From Lumbricus terrestris (Eukaryota; Annelida; Clitellata; Crassiclitellata; Lumbricidae): DNA of 64,000 nt. Below are positions 1 through 14,502 of this stretch, piece after piece (positions within the stretch are counted from its first letter, which is position 1; the number at the start of each line of letters is the position of its first letter). The stretch covers positions 25,586,797 to 25,650,796 of the forward strand of contig OX457053.1 in the NCBI GenBank assembly GCA_949752735.1. The letters are read 5' to 3'. A program made the translations under genes and the position numbers. Below the pieces are notes generated by a model. It saw only the letters and a list, made by a program, of their open reading frames with translations, ran no database searches and was not told the origin of the DNA.

Positions 1-100
1 GACTGCCTCGGCCAACCTGAGTTCACCCATCCCTGGATTGGACAACAGCGACTTTGAGGTATATTGTGTGGCGCTATATAAATGTCCATATTTTATTATT
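1..100 (+). repeat. LINE 3' tail fragment
   Basis: It ends in ggcgctatataaatgtcc, the terminal motif shared by about twenty LINE 3' fragments in this window. It is cut by the window edge. Confidence 0.5.
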
Positions 101-160
101 CTTTTAGTTTTTTGTTACTCAAGGCATCAATGATCGGTCAGGATTTAGGGTATTTTGTAT

Positions 161-225
161 AGTGCCTCTTCAAAGTAGGCTATTCAGAAGCACTGCCCGC
201 CCAGCCACGGTAAAACAGGATAGTT
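161..225 (-). repeat. LINE 3' tail fragment, reverse
   Basis: The stretch gtgcctcttcaaagtagg, then a degenerate 'cagaggcgctccc' block and cagccacggtaaaa, matches the reverse tails at 8925 and 12243. Confidence 0.5.
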
Positions 226-254
226 TTGAGATTCATAAGAAATAGATACGCATA

Positions 255-535
255 GTGATTGGTATTGAAAACGATGAGTCGCTACAGCAAACAGGGCTAA
301 GGAGAAAGTTGGATTTCTTTGGTCATGTTATGCGTTCAAATGGTCTAGAAAAAGATATGATGCTGGCATACGGATAGGGAGAAGAAAACAAGGGCGACCA
401 AGGAAAAGGTGGATGGATGAGGTTCACGAAACAACAGGAATGAACTTGGAAGAACTAAGGGAGGCGACATCAGAAAGAAGGATATGGAGAAAATGGATCA
501 TGTCGGTCGCTAGAGCTCAGAGAGCTGAAAGCACA
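255..535 (+). mobile_element. LINE 3' ORF remnant (RT C-terminus)
   Basis: Broken reading frames give RRKLDFFGHVMRSNGLEKD, then GRPRKRWMDEVHETTGMNLE and ERRIWRKWIMSVARAQR. This is the usual C-terminal end of a non-LTR retrotransposon polymerase. It is the same family as 18065-18520, where the [10 protein letters not shown] and [13 protein letters not shown] segments align with it. A frameshift and a stop show it is dead. Confidence 0.75.
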
Positions 536-773
536 AGGTGAAGGAACAGAATGGAGTGTCCCATTCCAGGTTGTGGGACCAGCAACCGAGAAAGAATGGT
601 GCTGTTGAACAGCAGTTTGTGAGTGGATGTTGTTTTACATGTTGCAGCAGACTTGCCAGACCGTGCCAGGTGTGGTCTGGTATGACAGTTGTTCAGGGTT
701 ATAGTCTTGTTTCGACTACAAAGCTGCAATCCATAACTTGGAAACTGAGAAAGTGTTTCTGTTTGTTTTGCAG

Positions 774-930
774 GTGATGCCGTACGAGGTCGGCATACTG
801 CGGCAGTTTACGTTCTCATCAAAACTTCAGCGAATGTCAGTTATAACTCGACTTCTCGGTGCTCAGAACTTTGAACTTTACGCCAAAGGCTCGCCTGAGA
901 TGATCTTCTCATTATGCAATCGTGAAACAA
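774..930 (+). CDS. ATP13A3: ATP13A exon, end of nucleotide-binding domain (first exon in window)
   Basis: The acceptor tttgttttgcag precedes GTG ATG CCG, and the donor is gtaagt at 931. It encodes [16 protein letters not shown] and the KGSPE motif typical of the P5 nucleotide-binding domain. It ends in phase 1 and joins 1466-1583 to make the Ile codon before PSDFQ. The upstream 773 bases contain only LINE and tail fragments, so the preceding exon is outside the window. Confidence 0.93.
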
Positions 931-3900
931 GTAAGTTGATTTTTGAATGGGCAAAATTCCTTTCTTTCTACAGCAACAGTGGTGTACAATTCTTTTTTTC
1001 GCCGGGTTAAAATGCCCTCTTGAGGACACAGGCTAAAAATGATATATTGAGGACACTAGTCAAAATGATATCCTGTAAAGACAAAGGTTAAAGTGATCTT
1101 GAGGACACTAGTTAAAATGCTATCCTGTAGAGACAAAGGTTAAAATAATATCTTGAGTGAAAAGGTTAAAAATTGTCTCTTGAGGACAGCATTTGGGGCA
1201 TGAAAGCGTAGGAGTATGCTCAGCGCCTTGGAGCCGTAAGGTTGCTGTGTCGAATCCACCGCAGCTTAGGGACCCTGAGCAAGTCCTTCACTCGCAATTA
1301 CTCATGCACTACGGCATGAAACTCCAATTCAGTGTTTGTGCTGTAGTCAAGAGCACCTCTGAGTAGCAGTCTTGAAGGGGAGCTATGACGAGTGCTCATA
1401 CATGCTTTAGTTAAAACGCTTTCTTCAGCAAAGAGTAAATGTTTTGTCCGGCCATTGCCTTTCAGTTCCGAGTGATTTTCAGGAGATTCTGATGTACTAC
1501 ACGCAGCAGGGATTTCGTGTTCTTGCGCTAGGTCACAGGGTCCTCAAAAAAATCAGCTACGTCAAAGTTCAGCGTATCCAGAGGTTTGTTTGTCTGCTCA
1601 GAGATTTTGTTGGTTATACCCTTTAGACTATTCCAGTGCATGTCCGAGTAGAATTTTGTTTGTTGCTGTTTTTTAAAAAACAACAAGCGCTCCACATTGT
1701 TATTTTTTGGAATGTTGTTAGGTCCCAAAATGGGTCGATTGATGTCATAAAACAGCACTTACACTTAGCACCTAGTCCTTCCATGCGCTGGTCGCGCATC
1801 GGGCGACACAGCCTCTCCACGTTATCCTGTCCTCCGCATCCATCTTAGCATCCTCCCACGTCATTCCGTCGTCTTTTAGATCCTGCGTAATTGTGCTTCG
1901 CCAAGTCTTTCTGGGTCTTCCCCGTCCTCTCCCCCATCCCGACGGAGTCCAATCCAGTGCCTGTTTCAGAGTTCCCTCTTCTCCAGATCTATGTAGGTGA
2001 CCCAACCAACGTAAGCGCCCCTTCTTCAGCATGTCCTCCAGTTTTCCATGGATGTTCTCCTTCTTACTTCCTCATTTCTGATCTTATCTCTCCAAGTGAG
2101 TCATAAAATAAGTAAAGTAAATTAATTGAACCAACAGAAGTTGATCAGTTAAAGTTTTGACGATTAAATTGATTAATCAATCGTAAAATTCCACAGCACT
2201 TATTGTTACTCTTAAAACTTTGAAAACATCGGTATCTTAGAAGAGGAATTCTGTAGAGATGATCACCTCTGTCATATTCTTATTCTTGATGCTGCGGACG
2301 TTTTAATTTGTCTTTTTAACTGTCAGGAGTCACATGACAGTCACATTGATTGTTTTGACAAATTTAACAAGTTTGTTCGATTGTGTTCGAATGAAGTAGT
2401 CTTGTTTTCTTTGAAGAGAAAAAGTCGAGTGCGATTTGACGTTTCTGGGCTTCGTGATTCTAGAGAATCAGCTGAAGGTGGAGACAACCCCAGTCATTGC
2501 GGCGTTGAGGCAGGCCTGCATTCGAACCATCATGGTTACCGGTATTTCTCTTGAATTTAATCTCTCTTTTTTGCCTACACTGTTGACGTTTCACATTAAT
2601 GATGAATTGTTGTTTGCGGTGGTGTAGTGGTGCGTCGTTGCCCTGAAGCCGGAAGGTTCGAGGTTCGAATCCACCTCGAATCGCTGCGTAGGGATCTTGG
2701 TGGGCAGGTCCTTCACTCGCAATTGCTCAGCGCTTTGGCATGAAACTGATGCAGTGTCCGCTCTGCAGTCGGGAGCGCCTCTGAATAGGGTGCTTGAAGG
2801 GGCGCTATAACAAGTGCACATGCAAGCTGAAAGTGACTTGGAAACCAATGCAGTTTGTTGTGTGTGGCTGAGAAGAAGCTTAATTTATAATGTCATTCAG
2901 ATAGATGGCATTGAATGAATGAATAAATAATATTTACGTGTGCTTTGCCGCCTCCTTTCCGCTTGCACAAGCCGCCGTGCACTGTGCTCCTCTGTGACTT
3001 AATGGTTCCATTCCTTTTGAGAATGTTTTTCGTTCATGAATCACATAACTGGCTCACATTTCATCTTATGTGATGTCTCTAACGTTGAATCACTTCGGGC
3101 TCTTCGCTCTGCTATGAAGGGGCAAGTCTTAGTTCCATTGGGCTCACTTGGCTGCCAGGCTTGAGCTTTCTCGGTTGTAGGGCCGTCCATCTGGAATGAC
3201 CTCCGTTCAAAGCTGTTTATTACATCTGACCAATCAAACTTTGTTTCATAAATCACTCAAGTTCTTTTCTTTTGCTGTGGCTGTTTTTATTCATTCATTC
3301 ATTTGAGCATTTATATAGCGCCTCTTCAAGGAAACTACTCAGAGGCGCTCCCGACTCCAGTACGGACAAACAGAACAGTTTTTAAGTGCTTATAGAATGT
3401 GTCAGAGAGTTTTGGGAGCGCTCCTGAGTTGATTTCTTGAAGGGTCACTATATAAGTCCATAAAATGAATGGATGAATTTTTCATCTCGTTAAGTCATTA
3501 TAAATGTAAATTTTTTTATTATTGTGTGTGTAACAATTCATTTTGTGTACATACAATATACATGTGTTAATTTACGTGTCAGGTGATAACATGTTGACTG
3601 CGCTGAGCGTCGCCAGAGATTGTCAGATGATCGAGAAGCACGACAAAGTCATTCTCGTGACCGCGCTGCCATCTGTTGACGACAACAAGAAACCGCGATT
3701 GCAGTGGACGTACACAGCGGACGTTAAGGACGAAACAAAGGACAATCACTCGAGTTCGTCACATCTGCCGCCATCTGGACAGGTGACCTCAATGCAACTG
3801 ATATTTGTTTGTATGTGCACTTGTTATAGCGCCCCTTCATGCATCCACTCAGAGGCGCTCCCAACTGCAGAGCGGACACTGCATCAGAGTTTCACACCGA

Positions 3901-6900
3901 AGCGCTGAGCAATTGTGAGTGAAGGACTTGCCCAGGGTTCCTACGTGGCGACTTGAGCTGGATTCGAACCTAGATCCTTCCGGCTTCAAGGCAACGCCAC
4001 AACTACACCACCGCGCCCCACAAATATGATATGGAGTGGATTCAGTGGCATAGTTATGGAAAACATTTGGGGGGTTTTCCGTTTTCAGGGGTTCCAACAT
4101 GCATGTCGCAAAGTGGTGAAATTTTAAAAATTATATTTGTTTGGGTGCAAATTATTTGTTTTTGGGTTTGAACTTGTAACCCCTTGCCCCCTATGTACTC
4201 CCATGGGTAGGTAGATGGTTGACAAGTAGCATACTTAAATACCTCTGAGTAGGTACCTTGAAGGGGTGCTATATAAATTACGATTGATTGATTAAATGAA
4301 GATCAGAAGCATGCAGGTATGATACCCTCATGTCGAACCACACGATGTTGCATTGAACTACCAAGGAGTGGTGACTGCAAAATGAGCTCTACACCAGATA
4401 CTGCCAGAAGCTGAATTTTACTCATTAATCACCCTTTTTGTGTTGTTTCTTATTAGTCTGCTAAGTCAGAGCTGTTTTTGCCCCTTTATTTTTCACCCCT
4501 TGCATTATTCTCTCACTCTGGTTTACAGTAAAAATGTAGCTTGGGAATGGCGACGAAGTTCAGAGACATGGATGTGATGTGAAAGGGTTTCACAGCGAAA
4601 ACAAGAACAAAGCAAAGATTGTGGTTGTCAAGCAGCAGCTTTACCTTAACTTTTTCTAGGTCGCCCAAGTACCGAAATTATCCATTCTGTCATGGAATAT
4701 GTGTCTTAATATTGTTTCGGATGGCTTTCCAATTTCTTTTCTGATGTTACTTGATGTCAATCTGTGATTGATGACTTTGTGTTGTCATAAGCAATTTCTG
4801 TGAAGTTCTGTTTGAGTATTTAGTTGATGTAGTCTTGATTGACTTTTTCTGCAGGAACACATGGTCGAATTAGGAGCAAAGGGTGCCACCCATTTCGCAG
4901 TTACGGGAAAGTCATGGGCCGTGCTACGGCGGCACTTTAACGACCTCATTCCCAAGGTAGGTTTCGGTTTATTCTGTTTGTTTTTTTGTATGTGCACTTG
5001 TTATAGCGCCCCTTCAAGCTTTCTACTCAGAGGTGCTCTCGACTGCAGATCGGACACTGCATCGGAGTTTCACGCCGAAGCGCTGAGCAATTGTGAGTGA
5101 AGGACTTGCCCAAGGTCCCTACGGGCGACATGAGGTGGATTCGAACTTCGAACCTTCCGGCTTCAAGGCAACGACGCCACCACTACACCACCGTGCCCCA
5201 CCTGTTGTATAGTATCTGAGCATACTAGTTATGTTGACTTTGAGAACTGGGTGCAAGGACACGAAAACCCGTATAGTGCATCAGAATCTCCTGGCAAACA
5301 CTAGAAACGGCAAGGCAATGGCCAGACAAATTTTTGCTCTTGTAGGGCTAACCAAACAGAAAGATTTGTTTAATCTTGTATGATTAGAGTAAATTTATTA
5401 ATATGATATTATATAAAAATTACATTTTGGTAGCCCAATAATGAGTTGATGACCTAATAATAATAATAATAATTAATACAATTTATATGGCACCGTAACA
5501 CAGCCAATGTTGTTACAATGACCCCTCACAAAACTGGAACCTTGCGAACAAAATTTACTTATTTTGGTGATATAATAATAAGTTACTTATTTTGGTGAAC
5601 CAATAATAATAATAATAATTAGTAATGACTGCGTTACAAAAGGAGCATAGACATTAGCCTGTAAATGACTCTGTCATTTTCTTTTGATAAAAAAGTGTTA
5701 TAATAATAATAATAATTGTAGTAATAGTAGTATTAATTGCAACAATTTATATGCACCGTAACACAGCCAATGCCGGTACAACTGCGCCTGGCAAAGCAGG
5801 CACCTCGTAGAACAGAAGTAACCTGTTTTGGTGAACTAATAATATAATTTAAGAACTTGTTAGACTTGACTGTAAGTTATCTATGCTCTTGTGTTTTTTC
5901 ATTGTTTCATTCAGTTGATTATTGCAATTGATTACATGTAGAGATTATGTTTATTCCTTTCAGCTGGTTGTGCGTGGTACGGTGTTTGCACGGTTTTCTC
6001 CTGACCAGAAGCAACAGCTCATCGAAAGCCTGCAAGAAGTCGAGTAAGCTTTGCAGCAATCCTTACTCAGTTTAAGTTTTGCAAGATAACATGTGTGAAG
6101 ATTACTCTCAGGCCATATAGTCCTCAATGTCATTACTTGGAGAATTTTCACACACACAGAGAATTTTCACACACAGCTGTTGCAATACTTTTCTTATTGT
6201 GCTGTTTCACCACTTTTCCATTTAACGCTGTCACATTTCATTTCCCATAATGCTCTGTTTATATTGCTTTTCCCATAATGATGTTGCTTTGCTTTTTCTT
6301 TAGTGCTGTTGCATTACTTTTCCATGATGCTATTGCATCTCCTTTTCCACTTTACTGTTACATTACTCTTCCCATAGTACTTTCCCATAGTATGTATGTA
6401 TGTGCACTAACTGCACTTGTTATAGCGCCCCTTCAAGCTCTCTACTCAGAGGCGCTCCCGAATGCAGAGCGAACACTGCATCGGAGTTTTACGCTGAAGC
6501 GCTGAGCAATTGTGAGTGAAGGACTTGCCCAAGGTCCTTAGTGATATGAATTCGCTGTTAATTAACCCTTTACTGACCATTGTTTAGTCAATTGTATTGG
6601 AAAATCCTATACCCTTGGTTGGTAAAAGATTAACTTGTAACTTAATCATTTCATTGCCTAATTTCCAAGGCATCTACTGCTGATGGCGCCACAATGGATT
6701 ACTTCCCATTGATGCTCTTACATGGTGTTGTACTTTTTGATAGCAATTTTATATCCACTCGCTCAGTTTTAGTTACTTAAAAAATTTGTCTGCACACGAA
6801 TCTGAACTGTTATATTTTTTAGCTATTACGTGGGCATGTGTGGCGACGGAGCCAATGACTGTGGAGCGTTGAAAGCGGCGCATTCGGGAATCTCTCTGTC

Positions 6901-9900
6901 GGAAGCCGAAGCTTCAGTTGCATCTCCATTCACATCAAAACAGCCGAACATCACATGTGTACCAACTGTCATTAGGTCAGTCTAAAACTTGTGTGCATGA
7001 ATTTAACACTGTTGGGGCTTCTATCACTATACAGTGCAGGCACACTTGAGCCCTGTGAAAATAGGGGATTCAGAAATGGGCCAAAACTTACGTTGGGAGG
7101 GGAAGACCGACCCGGGAGGGGAAGGAGAGGATTGGACCCGGTTGTTTAGGGGAGATAGAAGCTCCTGAACACTGACTAAAAAGTTCGTGCATGAGGTAGT
7201 TATGTTTTTAAAAACGTGTGTTTTAGGTAAACTGAAACTGAAGGAGAGGATTGGACCCGGTTGTTCAGGGGAGATAGAAGCTCCTGAACACTGACTAAAA
7301 AGTTCGTGCATGAGGTAGTTACGTTTTTAAAAACGTGTGTTTTAGGAAAACTGAAACACTTGAATTGATTGCGGTTGGTCGCAAGAAATTTATTGGATGT
7401 GGTGTAGTGTCTGATTGCATTTGTGCTCTCGTGTTTTAGTTACGTTGCAGCCTTCAGGATTTTTACTAGCGATGGTTTATTGATGAATACTGTGGCTTGC
7501 TTCTTGCTAATATTGAAAGACGCTATGTCGTATCAATGATGATTGGTGTCGACTTCCCTTTTTATGCAGGTTTTTGACTGGCACTGCCAAAGTGCGAGCA
7601 GTGGTGGAGTTGGTATTTGAAAGAGCATGCCATGCCCTCTGTGTCAGTCCAATGTGACTGTCAGTGAGTCACCGCGAAGAAGTTTCTTGCACATGGTTAC
7701 TTACATTGCACCATGTGTAAATGCTTTGTAATGTTACGGATATGTATTAAGTAATTAAAATGGTTGTTGAAGTAAGCATTAGTCAGAAGTTGCAATTGAT
7801 GCATTGTTAAAAGCGGTGCATGACATCTATGTTTATTACAAATCATGTCTAAAAATCATCCTGTGTATGACTTAAATCTGATCCTTAATAATTGAATTGT
7901 TTTCATCGGCTGTGTCCTTGTGACCCATTTACGGCTGCGTCTTAGAACTTGTGTGTCTGTGAATTTCTTGCTACATAATATAATGATACATTCTTCTATA
8001 TATGAATGCAAGTTGCAACTGATTCTATGTTTATTGTGTTTGTAGAGAGGGTCGATGTGCCCTTGTCACGTCGTTTGGAATCTTCAAATTTATGGCGAGC
8101 TACAGTCTCACACAGTTTATGGCTGTTTGCATTCTATACCTGGTCAGTAATGACTTGTTAATGTCAGTACAATTTATCTCTGAAGTCTCATTTCTGTTGT
8201 GCTACAAATTGTTTACGAATATTGATTAGCCCATTTATTTCATGGTCCTGTCGTTAAGCAAGCTTACAGACCAATCATTCATTCATTCATTCCTTCAAGT
8301 ATTTATATAGCGCCTCTTCAAGGAAACTACTCAGAGGCGCTCCCGACTCCAGTACGGACAAAGAGAACAGTTTTAGGTGCTTATAGAATGTGTCAGAGAG
8401 TGATCTAGGGAACAGGCACCGCTCAAGTAGGAGGGCATTCCATACCACTGGGCCAACCACAGAAAAGCACGACTCTTCATGATGGAAACTATGCTCTGTA
8501 CGTACTTTTTGTCTGGTAAAGAATCTCTCGGAATAAAAGTTTAACAATTCAAGTATCGTTGAAATTTTGCTGCAGATCTGTTCGAGGAAGTTACTGACCA
8601 GTAAGTATCGTGCATGTTGTTTTGTGATGCTGTTGTTAAAAATAAAGAGGAGCTGTAGAATTGAAATCACTGGTGATTGGTTATTTTTATTTTGCAGTCA
8701 AGTGCCAATTTAACGGACTGGATGTTTCTCTACATTGATCTCATACTACAGACTACACTCAGCATCACGTGTTAGTGTCGACATCACATACTTGTTCGCT
8801 AATTTTTTTTATTTGTTATTTTTATTATTATTGTTGTTAGTGCTTTGGGCTATTATTTTATTACTTGTCTGCAGTAAGAAAAGACCTCAGAGACACCAAA
8901 AGTCGATTCGGTTGAGGCACACATTCATTCATTCATTCATTCCGAAAACTTATGTAGCACCCCTTCAAGAAGCCTACTCAGAGGTGCTCCCAGCCCAGCC
9001 ACAGCTAAAAAGATAGGTCTTGAGCATCTGGTAGAAAGCAGGCAACAGCAGTTGAAGAAGCAGTCTTGTTGTTTACAATGTGTTAGACCTGTCTAGTGGA
9101 AAGATGGTTGTGCATGGAGAAGTTATACCACATGCTTGCTCTGATGAAGAATTGTTCCAGCAGCTTGTATCATTAGCTATCGCTCAAACATAGCATGACA
9201 TTATCTTGCATAAATGGATGCTGAGGGTTGGATTTGCTTAGAAAGTGTAGTTCTTCAGCTAAAGTTTTTTGTGCGCCTTTTTGCTGTTGCTATTGTCATG
9301 GCAGAGATATGATCAACAGGTGTTTCGAAGTGAAACCACTGCAATCATTTTTATAATTGAAGGCTTAACGCTAATGATGGGCATCTAGGGATTTGGAAAC
9401 TGATGTCACTTGCTATTAAAGTGTTAAACACAGACACAGTCTGTAACCAGTTAGAACTGGTAGCATATAAACATTAGCACTACCTCATGAATGAATCTTT
9501 ACTGAGTCAGAGTTTCGCACCAAGACGCACAAGCAATTACAAGTGAAGGACTTGGTCGGGGTCGCTACTCGGCGGCTGGAGGTGGATTCGAACCTGCAAC
9601 CCTCTGGCTCCAAGGCCTCGAGCCCAGCACAACATCACCACGCCCCTCTAGTGCAGAAAGTATCGCTTGGACAGTTCAGTCAGTAAATTATACTTTATCG
9701 GATGACTTTTATTGAGTGCCGAATTTTGAGATTTGGTTGTGTTTTTATTCCCTTTAGTTTGCTACACAAATTCGTATCCAAAGTTGGATCCGTCTGTTCC
9801 AAAAGTCAGCTTAATCGCCGCTGCACCGATCCTGTCGATCATCAGTCAATTATTGATCAACTTTACGATGCAGATTTCTGTCTGGTTTTATACTCGTCAT

Positions 9901-12900
9901 CAGCCGTGGTTAGTCATTCAGTTTACAACATCTCGTGATCTTAATTGTCGTGGTTAATGTGGTACATGTAGAATGTTAATGGAGCCAGGGCCGGATTAAG
10001 AAATGTGGGGTCCTGTTCGGGAAATTGTTTGCAGATCTTTGACCGAAAATTCTGACGACCCTTTTTATAGTGGCTTGGTCGAAAATTTCTTATAATATGC
10101 TGATTATTCCCCTCCCAAAAAAGTTGAAGAGCTGTTTTTGTCGTTTGGTTGAAATATGCTAAAAATCTTAAAATGTTCGGAAATTTTTTCCCCGCATGTG
10201 TGGGGCTTTCTAGAGTATGGAGATCCCTGGCCGAACATGTTGAACATGCCTTAATCCGGCCCTAAATGGAGCACGTGTGCAATGTTAATGGGGTGCATGC
10301 GTAATGTTAATGGAGTACATGTGGAATGTATCACTATGCTGTAGTCGACGATATACGTGGGTATACAGAGTGTATCTGCCTCACAAGTATTTGTGTTTAG
10401 TATACGGGAAAATGACCCGCAAACAAGCCTAGGCAACTGTAGCGTGTACTCACCTCTGATTTTGCCGCTGCAGCCCTGTAAATATTCTAACTAGCATTGG
10501 TTATTATGACACAGCTTATGAGTATGTGTGGCATGGTGGTTAATGCGGAGAGTGTGGGTTCGATCCTCATCCGAGGCAGTTACTGTGTCGGGACCTTGAG
10601 CAAGTCCTTTACTCACAATTGCTCTGCAATACGATTGTGGTTGCGTTGTTGAGGCATGTGTGCACTTCTGAGCTTTGTAAGGAGGGTGATATCAAATTTC
10701 AATTGTGCAGGGTGGGCCAAAAAATACCCCTTACGGTTTTTGCCAATATCTTGACCAAAAGTAGGAATTTCGAAATGAAATTTTACAGGCATGATGTGTA
10801 AATATAATCTGTCTATAAGCCCGTAGGGGATCTTTTTTGGCCCACCCTGTATTGTAAGTAAAACTTACATTGGCAATTAGTCACTTAATGATTTTGTACG
10901 AAAATTTTTTGATTTCTCGTTTTGTGTTCAGGTTCGAGCCGTACGTATTGCCGGAAGATCCGGACGTGAGGGACTTCACCTGTCACGAAGGTACGGCTCT
11001 CTTCTCCGTCTCTGCCTTTCAGTACATCGTGCTGGCCATCGTCTTCTCAAAAGGATCTCCGTACCGAAAGTCCATCATCAGCAACTGTGAGTCATCAGCG
11101 TTAAATTGATAAATGTTACTGTTACTGTAAATCTTGTAAATTTCTCAGTGTCACACGTGGAAACATACGTGGTTGTAATCCGTCTTAACCTTTGCGATCT
11201 CTGTCGCCCAGTATCTGACATTGAAGCATGTCAGTCTCTTCGGTTGGTAAAAGGTTAATAAAAAAACTTGTTAACTGAAAATTTAATTGAAATTGAATTA
11301 ACGACTCATTTACGTTGTGGTCATTGGAATGTGAGGTCAGTGGTTCTCAACCTTTTTTGACTGTCAGGCAACTTTTTCTAAGTTGGATGACACGAGGGCC
11401 ACTTTTTCTTAGTTGAAGGACATTGGGGGCCACAAGGCTAAACTTTAATTAGCTAAAAGCGTATAAAATGGTTGTAGTTGAATCAAAATAGAACGTTTGA
11501 TGCGATTTATTAAAGTCCAAATAAAATAATTTCTAATAGAAAAGAATTGTGTATTCTATCATGTCCAAATTGTTAATAAATTTTACATATATTTTTCTTA
11601 ATTCATTGAGATGCTGTGGGCCATTTTTGTAGGCCAGAAAGTGGCCCGCGGGCCACGGGTTGGGAACCGCTGGGTTAACCATTTACCGACCAAGGGTATA
11701 TAGGATTTCCCATTCCATTTACTACACCTTGATCACTTAAGGGATAAGAGTGAATCTACTTTAATATGTATGCCTTGTGTAGGGGTACTGTTGGATAACT
11801 AAACGTAAAATCTGACATGATCTGAACGTGTGTTGTAGATGTTTTCTTGCTGAACATTCTGGCTGCGACTGCATTGACGCTAGGCATCGTACTCTTTCCG
11901 TTCAAATGGTTGCGGATTCTCTTCCAGGTAAATTGCTAGGATATCGTACGTTGTAAAGCAGTTTTTTTTCTTTCAATTTCCTATTGATTGAACAGTGTAA
12001 TATATGTTTCTGCCTGTTTATATGTATGTATGTGCACTTGTTATAACACCCCTTCAGAATTACTACTCAGAAGCGCTCCCGACTACAGCGCGGACACTGA
12101 ATTGGAGTTTCACACCGAAGCGCATGAGCAATTGCGAGTGAAGGACTTAATGATGTAGAAGTACATGGTTCCGCTATCGTATGTTTTTTAGTTGTGGGAA
12201 GCCTTCGATTATTAGTGTATTTGAGAGGTTCTCAGAGTTTGCTCATTCATCCAGAGAAATTATATAGGTGCTCTTCAGGATATCTGCTCAGAAGTGTTCC
12301 CAGCCTAGCCACAGCTAAAAAGCAAGATTTGAGTAACTTTGACAAGCGGGGGAATTTAGCCTAGGCGTAAAAATTATTGCAAGGCTAATGGAAGGCCATT
12401 CCAGATGGTGGAACCCACGAACGTTACTGTATGAGTACTCAAAGCGCATCTTCTGCTGTCTCGGAGCAACTTACGTTTCTCTGGGTCTTTCGCACTGGGA
12501 GCACCTCTGATTGGTGGGCATTGTGAGAGGTGCTTTATAAATTGATAGATATAATACAATAAGTAACCGCATGCATGCATACATACATACATACCTATAC
12601 CTACTTACATACATGTAAGTGTTGTTAAGGTGTGTAATGTGACGTTCATTGTTAATTGATTGTTGCTAAATTCTTCTCAATTTCACAAACTGTTGAAGAC
12701 TTCCGCTGCTTGATCTCAGCCGAGAGTGCCTCTGAGTAGGTACCTTGAAGGGGTGTTATATAAATTCTGATTGATTGATTGATTGATTAACTCTTATAAC
12801 ATTTCAGTACAGTGTTATAATATTGGCCTATACATATTTCAAGGTCTAAGAATATTAGAGTGATTCATGGTCAGACGTTTTAGCCAGGACATAGTCAGGG

Positions 12901-14458
12901 CACTCGTACTTGTAAGTAAACAGTGCAGAAGCGATTCATGCCCCAAATATTCTTGACAGGGAGAATTTTCTAGCAATCTTGTGGAAGGACAACGACAGAA
13001 GCAAAGGTTTTTGCCAGGGCATTTGCCCTGCTGTAGTGCCGCCACTGATTAGCCTATAAACTAACATACTTTCGCGGTTACACCAGCAGTAGACCTAATT
13101 GAGAAAAACAGTGTGCACAATATATTGTTAGCCCATTTCACAATGTGTCGCGTAGCGCTTGAACTCCGCCCGTTGAGGTGAGATTACAAATAAGCGATTA
13201 AACTGATAGTAGCTCGAATGGGCTGAGCCAAACAATCTTCGACTCAATGCAGGCGACTCCAAAGAAATGACCATCTGTCATGGTTCCAAAGCAAAATTGC
13301 TCCTCCCAAATTGGGAATCAAGAGAGTAACTTCAATGCTCATACTTGGCGTGACATCAATGACAATCTTGGAGCAACGTCACATGTCGACGCTGTATACT
13401 AAGCGCGCGCCTGATCAGTGTTGCTCTTCGCGCTCTGAGTCCTCCTAAGTGCCCATGGCCTCCCGGGTCCCTGTCCTGTACTCCACGAGGTAGCCTGTGC
13501 AGCAGCCAGCTCTATTATTATCATAGGTTTTTTATTTTATTTTCATCGTTTTTACATCTATGATTATTATTATTTCTCTACACCTCCCCACTAGGTGGGG
13601 AGGTACACCACTGCAGGCTGTGTGCTCAGTTTGCATAGTCAAGATTTGGGTTTTCTGTGATCTCCGTTTTTGTGAATTGTTAAAAGAACTGCATAATTGT
13701 ACGCTGTAACCGGTTGCGGTCTGTCAACCGGATTGTTGAATAAAGAGAATTTTATTATTATTATTATAAACGATTACCTCAAACTCCAACGCTTCCTACT
13801 GAGGGTTAAGTGATTAGGATACCTCCCTTCTCATTACCTGGATGTTGACCACTTGATGGACGATACAGACGTTAGACTTTTGAAGGGGTCATTGGCAGTG
13901 GTGTTACCAGGATTTCAGTTTGGGGGGCCTGAAGTCTCGCAGAGGAAATTTAACATTTACATCCGCAAAAATTTCTGACAACCTTTTTTTGCCATCGGCC
14001 GAAATTCGTGGAATTTCAATGTAAAAAATGCGGATGGCCTTTTTAAAAGGGGGGGCTTAGCCTTTGATAGGGGGGGGCTTAACCCCCCCTATCGCCGCCA
14101 CTGGTCATTGGAAGCTTAAATCATGTTCTCCGCCCTCCGGGGACTGATTCCATCTATTAAAGGTTGTGTGCTCTGTACTAGCGACCACACGACACTGAAT
14201 TGCCCATAAAAAACAACTTTAATTTCAGCTCTTGAGCGTTTTTTATGACTGTTTGCAGTGTTAGCTCTAGGAACAAGTAAAAAAATCCCCAGGTCCCCAA
14301 CCTGTAATTGTGCAGAAACGGTTATTCTAGTTCGTTTTTTCTTTTACTTCATGTACTAAATTACGGTCTGTCAACTTAATTTCCTTGAATAAACGAAATA
14401 TATATAGGCCTATCGAACCCCTTCACTAGGTTCTGGTGAAGGGGTTTGATAGGCCTAT

Positions 14459-14502
<44 letters not shown>

